64,000 nt of DNA from Bosea sp. Tri-49 (GTDB lineage: Bacteria; Pseudomonadota; Alphaproteobacteria; Rhizobiales; Beijerinckiaceae): NCBI RefSeq assembly GCF_003952665.1, contig NZ_CP017946.1, forward strand, positions 186,001-250,000, written 5' to 3'. The translations under genes and the position numbers were made by a program. Below, in pieces: positions 35,843-48,776 of the stretch (position 1 is its first letter; the number at the start of each line of letters is the position of its first letter). The notes under the pieces were generated by a model that saw nothing but the letters and a program-made list of their open reading frames with translations, was not told the DNA's origin and did no database searches.

Positions 35843-36702
35843 CGCGCGTAGCGCCGGGCACCAGCCACGCAGAGGACGACGGCGGCCGAGGTCGCGACCA
35901 TCTGCCAGCCGACCGTCTCGCCGAGCAGCAGGCCAGCCAGCGCCAGGCCGAAGAAGGGCTGCAGCAATTGCAGCTGCCCGACCGCGGCGATGCCGCCCTG
36001 GGCGAGGCCGCGATACCAGAAGACGAAGCCGATCAGCATGCTGAACAACGAGACATAGGCCAGGCCCAGCCAGGCGCCGCCGCCGGCTTGGGCGAAAGAG
36101 ACCGGCAACGTCATCAGCGTCAGGCCGGCCATGATCGGCAGCGAGATGACGAGCGCCCAGGAGATCACCTGCCAGCCACCGAGATGGCGCGAGAGCCTGC
36201 CGCCCTCGGCATAGCCGAGACCGCAGATGATGACCGCGGCGAGCATCAGGAGGTCGCCGATCGGGGAGGCAGCTATCCCTTGCGTCCAGGCGAAGCCGAC
36301 GACGCAGAGGCTGCCGAGGATGGCGAAGAGCCAGAAGGCCGGGCGCGGGCGCTCGCCGCCGCGCAGCACGCCGAAGATCGCGGTTGCGAGCGGCAGGAGA
36401 CCGATGAAGACGATCGAATGAGCGGAGGTGACGTGCTTCAAAGCCAGCGCGGTCAGCAACGGAAAGCCGACGACGACGCAGAGTGCGACCACGGCGAGCG
36501 GCACGAGGTCGGCAGGGGCAGGCCGCTTCTGGCGCAGTGCCAGCAGGAGGGCCAGCCCGAGCAGGCCGGCGATGGCGGCGCGCGCGACGGTGAGGAAGAG
36601 CGGATCGAAATCGGCGACGGCGACGCGGGTCGCCGGCAGCGAGCCGCTAAAGATGACGACACCGATGAAGCCGTTGAGCAAGCCGTTCGCAGTCCGGTCC
36701 AT
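35839..36702 (-). CDS. EamA/DMT family transporter
   Basis: 287 residues from the ATG at 36702, which has a perfect AGGAGGT 5 bases upstream. Ten hydrophobic helices in two EamA repeats (GFIGVVIFSGSLPATRVAVADFD; VIICGLGYAEGGRLSRHLGG). Likely an exporter of metabolites or amino acids. Divergent from a MocR-type regulator, an arrangement often seen for exporters of the regulator's ligand. Confidence 0.9.
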   Translation of the reverse strand: MDRTANGLLNGFIGVVIFSGSLPATRVAVADFDPLFLTVARAAIAGLLGLALLLALRQKRPAPADLVPLAVVALCVVVGFPLLTALALKHVTSAHSIVFIGLLPLATAIFGVLRGGERPRPAFWLFAILGSLCVVGFAWTQGIAASPIGDLLMLAAVIICGLGYAEGGRLSRHLGGWQVISWALVISLPIMAGLTLMTLPVSFAQAGGGAWLGLAYVSLFSMLIGFVFWYRGLAQGGIAAVGQLQLLQPFFGLALAGLLLGETVGWQMVATSAAVVLCVAGARRYAR

Positions 36703-36754
36703 GATACCTCCTGAGGCTGGCCTGCATGCGGTGAGGGCCTGCAGATTTCCAGAG

Positions 36755-36782
36755 ACAGTCCGGTACAGTTCGAGCAAACTGT
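36755..36782. promoter_or_regulatory. ACAGT repeats in the EamA/MocR divergent promoter
   Basis: ACAGT (36755-36759), ACAGT (36765-36769) and the inverted ACTGT (36778-36782) give two direct repeats 10 bases apart plus one inverted half-site, immediately before the MocR start. MocR proteins are known to bind direct repeats plus an inverted element, so this is a plausible operator. Confidence 0.55.
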
Positions 36783-36786
36783 GCTG

Positions 36787-38241
36787 ATGCTGAAGGCAGG
36801 ACAGATTAAGGATTCCGTCGATTCTGCGGCCGCCGGCGACACGCTCGTCGGGCGCGTCATGGCGACGATCCGGCAACGGATCGCCGGGCGAACCCTGGCG
36901 CCGGGGGCGAAGCTGCCCTCGATCCGCGGGCTGGCCGAGAGCATGGGCGTCTCGAAGTCGACCGTGGTCGAGGCCTATGAGCGGCTAGCGGCAGAAGGGG
37001 CGATCCATGCAAGGCGAGGCTCGGGCTTCTATGTCCGGCGGCTGCCGCCGCTCTCGCTCGCCGATGTCGCGCCCAGGCTGGACCGGGCCGTCGACCCGCT
37101 CTGGATCTCCAGGCAGTCGCTGGATGCCGGTGTCGGGAGCCTGCGACCAGGCTGTGGCTGGCTGCCGCCCGACTGGATGCCGGAAGCCTCGCTCCGCCAG
37201 GCGCTGCGCCGGCTCAGCCGGGCCGAGGCCGGGACATTGGCCGAATACGGCACTCCGCTCGGCCTGCCGGCGCTGCGCCATCTGCTCGCCCATCGCCTCG
37301 CGGAGCGCGGCGTCGAGGCTTTGCCCGACCAGATCGTCCTGACCGAGTCGGGCACGCAGGCGATCGATCTCGTTTGCCGCTTCCTGCTCGAGCCCGGCGA
37401 TACCGTGCTGGTCGACGATCCCTGCTACTTCAATTTCAATGCGTTGTTGCGCGCGCATCGGGCGAAGATCGTCAGCGTGCCCTATACGCCGTCGGGGCCT
37501 GATCTTGCGCTGTTCGCGCAGGCGCTGACCGAGCACCGGCCACGGCTTTACGTCACCAATTGCGCTTTGCATAACCCGACCGGCGCGACGCTGTCGGCCG
37601 CGACTGCACACCGTTTGCTCAAGCTCGCCGAGGAGGCCGGGCTGACAATCGTTGAGGATGACATCTTCGGCGATCTCGAACCGGAAGCGGCGCCGCGGCT
37701 TGCCGGGCTCGACGGACTGGAGCGGGTGATCCAGATCGGCAGCTTCTCGAAGACGCTGTCGGCTTCGGTGCGCTGCGGCTACATCGCGGCGCGGCGAGAC
37801 TGGATCGAGGGGCTGATCGATCTCAAGGTCGCGCTCTCCTTCGGTGGTGGGCGGCTCGCGGCCGAGCTGGTGCTCGACCTGTTGAAGGACGGCAGCTATC
37901 GCCGGCATGTCGAGGCGCTACGCCAGCGCCTGGGTCGAGCCATGGCGGAAACGCGGGGCCGGCTCGCCGAACTCGGCATCGAGCCCTGGCTGACGCCGCG
38001 CGGTGGACTGTTCCTGTGGTGCCGCCTGCCGGGCGAGCTCGACGGCGCCGAGATTGCCCGGCATGCGCTGGGCGAAGGGGTCGTGCTCGCGCCGGGCAAC
38101 GCCTTCAGTCTGTCGCGGACGGCGCGGCATTTCATGCGTTTCAACGTGGCGCAGGCCGCTGATCCCAGGATTTTCACGGTGCTGCGCGATGCGATGCGGG
38201 CCGCTTCCACAGGGGGTGGAGAGGTTCGCGAGGGCTTGTAA
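36787..38241 (+). CDS. MocR-type regulator (GntR DNA-binding domain fused to aminotransferase fold)
   Basis: 484 residues from the ATG at 36787 (a GTG at 36781 is the alternative). Residues ~20-90 are a GntR winged helix (LPSIRGLAESMGVSKSTVVE, RRGSGFYV). Residues ~130-480 are an aminotransferase class I fold with the pyridoxal-phosphate lysine in IGSFSKTLSASVRCGY. Typical MocR/PdxR regulators bind PLP and an amino acid or amine. Probably activates the divergent EamA exporter. Confidence 0.92.
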   Translation: MLKAGQIKDSVDSAAAGDTLVGRVMATIRQRIAGRTLAPGAKLPSIRGLAESMGVSKSTVVEAYERLAAEGAIHARRGSGFYVRRLPPLSLADVAPRLDRAVDPLWISRQSLDAGVGSLRPGCGWLPPDWMPEASLRQALRRLSRAEAGTLAEYGTPLGLPALRHLLAHRLAERGVEALPDQIVLTESGTQAIDLVCRFLLEPGDTVLVDDPCYFNFNALLRAHRAKIVSVPYTPSGPDLALFAQALTEHRPRLYVTNCALHNPTGATLSAATAHRLLKLAEEAGLTIVEDDIFGDLEPEAAPRLAGLDGLERVIQIGSFSKTLSASVRCGYIAARRDWIEGLIDLKVALSFGGGRLAAELVLDLLKDGSYRRHVEALRQRLGRAMAETRGRLAELGIEPWLTPRGGLFLWCRLPGELDGAEIARHALGEGVVLAPGNAFSLSRTARHFMRFNVAQAADPRIFTVLRDAMRAASTGGGEVREGL

Positions 38242-38257
38242 TGCGAGCGGTTCTGAC

Positions 38258-38273
38258 ATAAAGATATCTTTAT
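38258..38273 (+). promoter_or_regulatory. Perfect palindrome ATAAAGATATCTTTAT ahead of the methionine operon
   Basis: A perfect 16-bp palindrome centred 41 bases before the GTG of the ArsR-methyltransferase gene; a further TATCTTT half follows directly. It matches what I recall of binding sites for SahR, the S-adenosylhomocysteine-sensing ArsR regulator of the methionine cycle. The regulator would thus control its own operon with metF and metH. Confidence 0.72.
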
Positions 38274-38305
38274 ATCTTTCACAGAGAAATCGAGACCGCT
38301 CGCAA

Positions 38306-39319
38306 GTGACCCGCCCCTCCCATCATTCGCTGCCGACCTTGCTGGCCTGCCTGCGCGCGGCGGGCGAGGAAACGCGCCTGCGGATCCTGGCATTGCTGGC
38401 GGAAGGTGAGCTCTCGGTCTCCGATCTCACCGACATTCTCGGCCAGTCGCAGCCGCGGATCTCGCGCCATCTCAAGCTGATGGCGGAGGCCGGGCTGCTG
38501 CGCCGCTCCCGCGAGGGCGCGTTCGCCTTCTTCCGGCTCGACGACGGGACGGCGGGCGGTGCCTTGGCGCTGACGCTCGCCCGCGATCTCGATCCCGCCG
38601 ACCCTGTCCTGGCGGCCGACCGCGAGCGCCTCACCGCGGTGCGTGCGAGCCGAGCCGCCGCGGCGCAATCCTATTTCGCCAATGTCGCGCGGGAATGGGA
38701 CCAGCTGCGCTCGCTGCATGTGCCGGATGCAGCCGTCGAAGCGGCTGTCGAGGCCGCGGTCGGCGAGACACCGATGCAGGCGCTGCTCGATCTCGGCACC
38801 GGCACCGGGCGCATGCTGGAGCGGCTGGCGCCGAAGGCTGCGCGCGCCGTCGGCGTCGACGCCAGCCACGCCATGCTGGCGGTGGCGCGGGCCAATCTGG
38901 AGAAGGCGGGGCTGTCGCGGGTCGAGCTCCGGCAGGGCGACATCTATGCGCTGCCCTTCGCGCGCGGCTCCTTCGACCTGGTGATCGTGCACCAGGTCCT
39001 GCATTTCCTCGACGACCCGGCGCGCGCACTGCGCGAGGCGGCGGCGCTGCTTTCGCCCGGCGGGCGGCTGATCCTGGTCGATTTCGCCCCGCACGAGATG
39101 GAATTCCTGCGCACCGAGCACGCCCATCGCCGGCTCGGCTTCGAGAAGGACGAGATCGCCGCCTGGTTCGCGGAAGCGGGCCTCGAATGCGATCTCGCCG
39201 AGGAGGTCACTGCTCCGGACGGGGCTTGCGGCCAGCTTGGCGTCATGCTCTGGCGCGGGCGCGACCGGCGCCTCCAGGGCGATTTTCCGATTCGTCAGTT
39301 CGATCGTGAGGTTGCGTGA
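38306..39319 (+). CDS. ArsR-type regulator fused to a SAM-dependent methyltransferase domain (SahR-like)
   Basis: 337 residues from the GTG at 38306; the frame is open upstream but the ArsR fold begins here. Residues ~5-85 are an ArsR winged helix (ETRLRILALLAEGELSVSDL and SQPRISRHLKLMAEAGLL). Residues ~120-330 are a class I methyltransferase (LLDLGTGTGRMLERLAPKA, VGVDASHAML, VIVHQVLHFLDDP). No metal-binding cysteines of classic ArsR are present. Its place before metF and metH suggests it senses S-adenosylhomocysteine or S-adenosylmethionine. Overlaps metF by one base. Confidence 0.88.
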   Translation: MTRPSHHSLPTLLACLRAAGEETRLRILALLAEGELSVSDLTDILGQSQPRISRHLKLMAEAGLLRRSREGAFAFFRLDDGTAGGALALTLARDLDPADPVLAADRERLTAVRASRAAAAQSYFANVAREWDQLRSLHVPDAAVEAAVEAAVGETPMQALLDLGTGTGRMLERLAPKAARAVGVDASHAMLAVARANLEKAGLSRVELRQGDIYALPFARGSFDLVIVHQVLHFLDDPARALREAAALLSPGGRLILVDFAPHEMEFLRTEHAHRRLGFEKDEIAAWFAEAGLECDLAEEVTAPDGACGQLGVMLWRGRDRRLQGDFPIRQFDREVA

Positions 39320-40230
39320 TGAACGCGTTCCGCCCCAGCCGCCACGGCTCGCGCCGCCCGCGCGTCTCCTTCGAGTTCTTCCCGCCGAAGAACGAGGAGA
39401 TGGAGGTCAGCCTGTGGGAGAGCGTGCGCCGGCTCGAGCCACTCGGGCCGGCTTTCGTCTCGGTGACCTATGGTGCCGGTGGCTCGACCCGCGAGCGCAC
39501 GCACAATACCGTCAAGCGCATGGTCGACGAGACCGGCCTGAAGCCGGCGGCGCATCTGACCTGCGTCTCTGCGACCACGGACGAGGTCGACGAGGTCATC
39601 CGCGCCTATTGGGCGGCGGGCGTGCGTCATATCGTGGCGCTGCGCGGCGATCCGGCCGGCGGCCTCGGCAGCACCTATGAGCCCCATCCGCAGGGCTATC
39701 ACCAGACCTCGGACCTCGTCGCGGGCATCCGCAAGGTCGGCGATTTCGAGGTCACGGTTTCGGCTTACCCCGAGAAGCATCCCGAGGCGGCCTCGCTCGA
39801 TGCTGATATCGATGCCCTGAAGAAGAAGGTTGATGCCGGTGCGACCCGAGCGATCAGCCAGTTCTTCTTCGATAACGACGTCTATTTCCGCTATCTCGAC
39901 AAGGTTCGCGCTAGGGGTATCGAGATCCCGATCCTGCCGGGCATCGTCCCGGTGCAGAACTTCAAGCAGACGGCGAATTTCGCCCGCAAGACCGGGGCGA
40001 GCGTGCCGCAATGGTTGGCCGACCGCTTCGAGGGGTTGGAGGACGACGCTGCGACCCGCCGTCTCGTCGCTGCCGCCGTCTGCGCCGAGCAGGTGCTCGA
40101 CCTGATCGACCGCGGCGTCTCCGACCTGCACTTCTACACGATGAACAAGGCCGACCTGGTCTATGCGATCTGCCACCTCGTCGGCCTGAAGCCGGAGAAG
40201 GCGCAGGCGCAGCAGGTGGCGGCGGAGTAG
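39319..40230 (+). CDS. metF: Methylenetetrahydrofolate reductase
   Basis: 303 residues from the ATG at 39319, which shares its A with the preceding stop. A TIM barrel with [11 protein letters not shown] (catalytic Glu), [30 protein letters not shown] and the FAD-binding [15 protein letters not shown] region. It makes 5-methyltetrahydrofolate, the methyl donor for MetH encoded 4 bases downstream. Confidence 0.95.
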   Translation: MNAFRPSRHGSRRPRVSFEFFPPKNEEMEVSLWESVRRLEPLGPAFVSVTYGAGGSTRERTHNTVKRMVDETGLKPAAHLTCVSATTDEVDEVIRAYWAAGVRHIVALRGDPAGGLGSTYEPHPQGYHQTSDLVAGIRKVGDFEVTVSAYPEKHPEAASLDADIDALKKKVDAGATRAISQFFFDNDVYFRYLDKVRARGIEIPILPGIVPVQNFKQTANFARKTGASVPQWLADRFEGLEDDAATRRLVAAAVCAEQVLDLIDRGVSDLHFYTMNKADLVYAICHLVGLKPEKAQAQQVAAE

Positions 40231-40234
40231 CCTG

Positions 40235-43987
<3,753 letters not shown>

Positions 43988-44015
43988 CCGCCGTCTCGCT
44001 GCGAGCGCGGGGAGG

Positions 44016-44903
44016 TCACGCGGCCAGGAATTCCTCGGCGGCGAAGTCGACGAAAGCTCGCAGTTTTGGCGAGGCGTAGCGGCTGGCGGGCCACATCACG
44101 CTGAGCTTCGTCTGCACCTCGACATAGCTGTCGAGAATGCTAACGAGCGAGCCGCGCTGCAATTGTTCGGCGACGGATAGATCGGGAACACAGGCTATGC
44201 CGAGCCCGCTCTCGGCGAGGCCGATTTGTGCTTCGAGCGCGTTCGTCACCACGCTGATGGGGATATCCACCTGCACGGGCTCACCTTTGCTGGACAAGGG
44301 CCATTGGGCGAGCTTGCCGGTGGAGGCGTAGCGATAAACGACGCGAGAATGCCGGGCGAGATCCTCCGGCGTTTCCGGTGTTCCCATCTGACGAAAATAG
44401 TCCGGTGAACCGACGATCACTTGGCGGAAATAGCCGAGCGTGCGGGTCATCAGCCGGGAGTCGGCATGCTCTCCGGTGCGGATCACCACATCAAAGCCCT
44501 CGCCGATCACATCGACTATCCGGTCGGTGGCATCCAGTTCGAGCTCAACCTCCGGGTAACGTCGTTTGAACGCGGCGAGTTTCGGCATGGGCATCATGCT
44601 CATCGACGGCAGGCTGACACGCAGCTTGCCTTGCGGTGCCGTTTGGCTCTGTGACAACTCCAGCTCGGCGGCCTCGTATTCGCAGAGAATGCGCCGGCAG
44701 CGTTCGAGGAAGATCGCGCCCTCCGGCGTCAGCGTGACGCTGCGCGTCGAACGGTGGAACAGCCGTGCGCCAAGCCGGTCCTCCAGGCGTGCTACGGCCT
44801 TGCTGACGGCCGATGCCGAGATGCCGAGCTTACGGCCCGCTTCGGTGAAACCACCGGCATCGGCCGCATGCACAAAGGCGAAGAGCGCTCCAAGGCTATC
44901 CAT
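44016..44903 (-). CDS. LysR family transcriptional regulator
   Basis: 295 residues from the ATG at 44903 (MDSLGALFAFVHAADAGGFTEAG). The HTH is EAGRKLGISASAVSKAVARL; the effector domain starts GKLRVSLPSMSMMPMPKLAAF. It is of the DsdC/PtxR-like group common beside efflux genes. Divergent from an MFS transporter gene with 117 bases between, which is its likely target. Confidence 0.9.
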   Translation of the reverse strand: MDSLGALFAFVHAADAGGFTEAGRKLGISASAVSKAVARLEDRLGARLFHRSTRSVTLTPEGAIFLERCRRILCEYEAAELELSQSQTAPQGKLRVSLPSMSMMPMPKLAAFKRRYPEVELELDATDRIVDVIGEGFDVVIRTGEHADSRLMTRTLGYFRQVIVGSPDYFRQMGTPETPEDLARHSRVVYRYASTGKLAQWPLSSKGEPVQVDIPISVVTNALEAQIGLAESGLGIACVPDLSVAEQLQRGSLVSILDSYVEVQTKLSVMWPASRYASPKLRAFVDFAAEEFLAA

Positions 44904-45020
44904 ATCGCGATCGCTTATGCATGACGAAAATGTCCAAAGTATTGTGAATTGTGTCCTATTTTTCGGCCATTGGGAACCAGCTACCTCAAGCGCCGGCACA
45001 TCATTGAAAGCGCTCTATCC

Positions 45021-46220
45021 ATGACATCCGCGACGAACACGATATCAGCTGGCTCGACCGATGCGAGGCTGCCGCTAGGAGGCCTGCTGGCGCTCGCCAT
45101 GGCGGCCTTCATCACACTGCTGACCGAGATCCTGCCATCGGGCCTCCTCCCGCAGATGGCTGAGAGCCTTGGACAATCCGAGGCACTGATCGGCCAGCTC
45201 GTCACCGCCTACGCGGTGGGCTCGCTCGTCTCCGCCATTCCCCTGACGATCGCCACGCAGAACTGGCGGCGGCGTACGCTGCTGCTGATCGCCATCGGTG
45301 GTTTTGCTGTCGTCAACACGGTGACGGCGATCTCCGACAGCTATGCCGTCACGCTGGTCGCCCGTTTCGTCGCGGGCATGAGTGCGGGGCTGCTCTGGGC
45401 ACTGGCGGCCGGCTATGCCGCGCGGATGGTGCCCGAATATCTGCAGGGGCGCGCGATCGCCATCGCCATGGTCGGAGCGCCGCTCGCCCTCTCGCTCGGC
45501 ATTCCGACGGGAACCTTCCTCGGCACGCTTCTGGGCTGGCGCTGGACCTTCGGCGTGATGAGCGGGCTGACGGTGCTCCTCGTCTTCTGGGTTCTGGCCA
45601 AGGTGCCCGATTTTCCCGGCCAGAAGCGGGGGCAGGAATTCGGGCTGAAGGCAGTCTTCACGCTGCCGGGCGTCCGGCCGGTACTGTTCGTGGTCTTCGC
45701 CTATGTGCTCGCCCACAACACCCTCTACACCTATATCGCGCCCTTCCTCGAGCCGGCTGGTATCAAGGACCGGACCGATGTCGTGCTGCTGGTCTTTGGT
45801 GTCGCGTCGCTGCTCGGCATCTGGATCACGGGTGTGTTGATCGATCGCTGGCTGCGCGAACTGGTTCTTGTGAGCATCACGCTGTTCGGCTTTTCCGCCT
45901 TGGCGCTCGGCATCGCCGGAACGGTGCCGGGGGTGATCTATGGTGCGGTCGCCGTCTGGGGGCTGGCATTCGGCGGGGTTGGGACACTGTTCCAGACCGC
46001 GTCGGCCAAGGCGGCCGGCCATGCGGCCGATGTCGCGCAGTCGATGCTGGTCACGACCTGGAATCTCGCGATTGCAGGTGGCGGGATCGTCGGCGGATTG
46101 CTGCTGAGCGGCCTTGGCGTTGCGCCTTTTCCGTGGGTGCTGGCGGCGCTTCTGATCGCTACATTCGTGGTCGCATGGGCCGCGAAGAGCCATGGCTTTC
46201 GAGCGGCCACACCCAGATAA
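45021..46220 (+). CDS. Major facilitator superfamily transporter (AraJ/NepI-like)
   Basis: 399 residues from the ATG at 45021. Twelve hydrophobic helices; the start FITLLTEILPSGLLPQMAESLG and the helix-2/3 segment ATQNWRRRTLLL fit the DHA1 efflux group that includes AraJ and NepI. Substrate unknown (sugar, nucleoside or drug). Probably induced by the divergent LysR regulator. Confidence 0.88.
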   Translation: MTSATNTISAGSTDARLPLGGLLALAMAAFITLLTEILPSGLLPQMAESLGQSEALIGQLVTAYAVGSLVSAIPLTIATQNWRRRTLLLIAIGGFAVVNTVTAISDSYAVTLVARFVAGMSAGLLWALAAGYAARMVPEYLQGRAIAIAMVGAPLALSLGIPTGTFLGTLLGWRWTFGVMSGLTVLLVFWVLAKVPDFPGQKRGQEFGLKAVFTLPGVRPVLFVVFAYVLAHNTLYTYIAPFLEPAGIKDRTDVVLLVFGVASLLGIWITGVLIDRWLRELVLVSITLFGFSALALGIAGTVPGVIYGAVAVWGLAFGGVGTLFQTASAKAAGHAADVAQSMLVTTWNLAIAGGGIVGGLLLSGLGVAPFPWVLAALLIATFVVAWAAKSHGFRAATPR

Positions 46221-46256
46221 CTCCCATTGGTGCCGTGAACGGGCAGGCGCGGGGAA

Positions 46257-46395
46257 CCCTCTCCCGGAGGGAGAGGGCAGGGTGAGGGGTAGGCCGTTTG
46301 CCCAGTTCCGCGAGGCCTGACAGCACGGTCGGGTTCAGGCTCACGTTTCCAGTCCGAACACCTCACCCCTACCCCTCTCCTTCCAGGAGAGGGGA
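46257..46395. repeat. Intergenic inverted repeat rich in CTCTCC/GGAGAG
   Basis: The left part has a short hairpin CCCTCTCCC-GGA-GGGAGAGGG followed by CAGGGTGAGGGGTAGG. The right part has CCTCACCCCTACCCCTCTCC and a second small hairpin, and is roughly the reverse complement of the left. About 65 bases separate them. Sequences of this type are common dispersed intergenic repeats in proteobacteria. It lies between convergent genes. Confidence 0.75.
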
Positions 46396-46421
46396 TCCCG
46401 CGCCCTTCCGACAAAAACCTC

Positions 46422-46886
46422 TCACCCGCCGCAGCGCTGCGCCATTACGGCAAAGCCCTTCTGTCCGCCGGCGAGCGGGAAGCTCTGGGTCTCGCCCTCG
46501 ATGCGGAGCGTCAGGCTCTGGCCTTTGCGCAGCACGGACTGGAGCGCGGGCGTCAGCGTCGTCGTCGCCTCGAGGTGATTGCCCATCTCGTCGCTGATCA
46601 GCTTCATGCTCAGGTCGGCCTGCCCGCCGCTCGACGACAGTTTGGCGGTCGTGACGGTGCTCTCCTTCATGCCTTCCTTGAAGAAGGGGACCCGCACGGT
46701 CAGGCTCTTGCTGGCGAAATCGCATGAGAAGAACAGGCGCTGATCGTCGGTCTGCGGCATCTCATAGGCGACGACGATGCCTTCGCCATCCTGCCGGATC
46801 CCCCAGCTCAGGCCGTCCTTGGCCAGAGCAGTGGCGGTCTGGAGTGCCAAAGCGGGCGCCAGCAGGAAAATCGCCTTCGACGTCAT
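46422..46886 (-). CDS. Periplasmic protein of unknown function
   Basis: 154 residues from the ATG at 46886, with GAGGA 8 bases upstream; an ATG at 46901 is possible. The start MTSKAIFLLAPALALQTATALA is a signal peptide. The mature part is a small beta-rich domain with two cysteines (FFSCDFAS and the final QRCGG) that could pair. It is not like any family I can name. It precedes no obvious partner. Confidence 0.7.
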   Translation of the reverse strand: MTSKAIFLLAPALALQTATALAKDGLSWGIRQDGEGIVVAYEMPQTDDQRLFFSCDFASKSLTVRVPFFKEGMKESTVTTAKLSSSGGQADLSMKLISDEMGNHLEATTTLTPALQSVLRKGQSLTLRIEGETQSFPLAGGQKGFAVMAQRCGG

Positions 46887-47007
46887 GACAGCTGTCCTCA
46901 TATCCGGTAGTCGCCGCGCCCTTGCGCCGAGCAGGCGCCAATTCGCGTGTTGCATCGCCATTGCGGCTGCTCGGTTTCGCTTGCAATCACGACAAAAAAT
47001 CGAGCGG

Positions 47008-47041
47008 ACAAAAGCAAACAGGCCGCCCGAAGGCGGCCTGT
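47008..47041 (-). terminator. Terminator of the Na/Pi cotransporter gene
   Basis: On the minus strand ACAGGCCGCC-TTCG-GGCGGCCTGT is followed by TTGCTTTT. A 10-bp stem with a stable UUCG-type loop, 26 bases after the stop codon at 47067. Confidence 0.86.
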
Positions 47042-47066
47042 CCACAACCCGGTGATGTCAACCTGT

Positions 47067-48776
47067 TCAGGCCGGCACGGCGGCGGCGTCGAAACCGCCG
47101 GCTTCCCGGGTCTGCTTGCTTGGCTCCGTCACCGGCACGACACGCGAGACCGAGCGGCGCTCTTCATCGATGCGCTCGATCAGGAAATAGGCGCGTTCGG
47201 CGGAGCCGAGCAGCGCCAGGATCGCGCCACGCTCGACCCAGGGCAGCTCGGCGCCGAGGCGCAGGCAACGCTCGCGGACAGCCGTGAGGGCGGAGATGCG
47301 CGGCTCGGCCGCGGCGGAGACGATCGGCCCGTCCTGCCCGACCGGCACGATGGCGCGCATCGCCTCGGCGACCTGATCGACAACGCTGTCGACGATCTCG
47401 CGGCCAGGTGCGCCGAAGGGCTGGCGCTCGATGCGGCGGGCGATCTGGTAGAGCGTCTCGCCGAGGCTCGCGGTGAAGTCCTCCTCCTCGATCAGGCTCG
47501 CGACGAGATCGGCGCGGGCATAAGGCATCTCGGAGGTGAACATACCGGAGGTGTAGGCGCGGATGTCGCGGTTGAGCACGTCGATTGCAGTGTAGAGCTC
47601 GTCGCTCTTCTCCGGCGCATCCGGCTTGTTGCGGGCGATGTCGAGGAAGAGATGCGCCGCCTGGAGATAGCGACCGGTCTCCTGCTGGATGTTCGCGACG
47701 GCATGGCCATGATCGGTCGCTTTGGCGAGGAAACGCGGCTGCGAGTAATCCTCGCGCTCGTCCGTCGCCGTGGCGCCGACCTTCATCAGGACGCGCTCGA
47801 AGACGCCGACGAAGGGGAAGAGCAGGACGGTGTTGAAGATGTTGAAGAAGGTCGAATAGAGGCCGATCGCGACCGGGATGAGCGGGAAGGTTTCCTTGCC
47901 ATCCTTGATGACCGGCACGCTCGGATCGCCGCCGAACCATTGCATCGCCCAGGTCAGCACGTCCATCGAAACGAAGAAGAGCGGGATGGTGATTGCGACG
48001 CCGATGATGTTGAAGGAGATGTGGGCGTAGGCGGCGCGCTTGGCGTTCTTGGTCAGGTTGAGCGAGGCCATCCAGGAGGTGATGGTGGTGCCGAGATCCG
48101 CGCCGAGCGAGAAGGCGACCGCGGTCTTCCAGTCGAGGATGCCGGCGGCGCCGAGGCCCATGACGATGCCGATCGTCGCCGAGGAGGAGTGGATCATCGC
48201 GGTGATGCCGGCGGCGATCAGCACGCAGTAGAGCAGGCCGATATAGCCGTCGGCCTTGAGCGAGGAGATGACGCCCATCACCTCCGGCATCGCGCGCAAC
48301 GGGCGCAGGCCGCCGGTCATCAGGTTGAGGCCGTAGAAGATCAGCGCGAAGCCCATGCAGGCGAGCGCGATGTTCTTCACCTTGTCGGTCTTGGCGAAGA
48401 TGTGCACCAGCGCGAAGATGCCGGCGAGAAACAGGCCGAGCGGGCCGAGCGGCAGGGCGATCAGGCCGTTGCCGAGCGTCGTGCCGATATTGGCGCCCAT
48501 GATCACGCTGATCGCGGGCCGCAGGCCGATCACGCCGGCGTTGACGAGGCCGACGACCATGACGGTCATCGCGGTCGAGGACTGGATGATGCCGGTGATG
48601 AAGGTGCCGGCCAGGACGCCCTTGACCGGCGTGCCGGCGATCTTGGCGAGCAGCGCCCGCATCTTGTTGACGGCGAGATTCTGAATGCCGTTGCTCATGA
48701 ATTCGAGGCCGAGCATGAAGATGCCCAGGCCACCGATCACAGGCACGATTACCTGCGTGAAGATATCGACTTGCAT
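47067..48776 (-). CDS. Na+/phosphate cotransporter (NptA/PNaS family) with PhoU-like tail
   Basis: 569 residues. The N-terminal ~330 residues hold eight or more membrane helices with the two inverted QSS-type motifs, TGIIQSSTAMTVMVVGLVNA and AMIHSSSATIGIVMGLG, of PNaS transporters. The C-terminal ~220 residues are helical and PhoU-like. It probably takes up or exports phosphate with sodium. It is monocistronic. The ~300 bases upstream (48777-49073) hold no gene, and I see no clear Pho box. Confidence 0.92.
   Translation of the reverse strand: MQVDIFTQVIVPVIGGLGIFMLGLEFMSNGIQNLAVNKMRALLAKIAGTPVKGVLAGTFITGIIQSSTAMTVMVVGLVNAGVIGLRPAISVIMGANIGTTLGNGLIALPLGPLGLFLAGIFALVHIFAKTDKVKNIALACMGFALIFYGLNLMTGGLRPLRAMPEVMGVISSLKADGYIGLLYCVLIAAGITAMIHSSSATIGIVMGLGAAGILDWKTAVAFSLGADLGTTITSWMASLNLTKNAKRAAYAHISFNIIGVAITIPLFFVSMDVLTWAMQWFGGDPSVPVIKDGKETFPLIPVAIGLYSTFFNIFNTVLLFPFVGVFERVLMKVGATATDEREDYSQPRFLAKATDHGHAVANIQQETGRYLQAAHLFLDIARNKPDAPEKSDELYTAIDVLNRDIRAYTSGMFTSEMPYARADLVASLIEEEDFTASLGETLYQIARRIERQPFGAPGREIVDSVVDQVAEAMRAIVPVGQDGPIVSAAAEPRISALTAVRERCLRLGAELPWVERGAILALLGSAERAYFLIERIDEERRSVSRVVPVTEPSKQTREAGGFDAAAVPA

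Noticed and set aside
40231..40234. Cobalamin or SAM riboswitch ahead of metF/metH
   Set aside because: Only four bases separate metF and metH, and the region before 38306 shows a protein-type operator but no B12-box or SAM-aptamer sequence.
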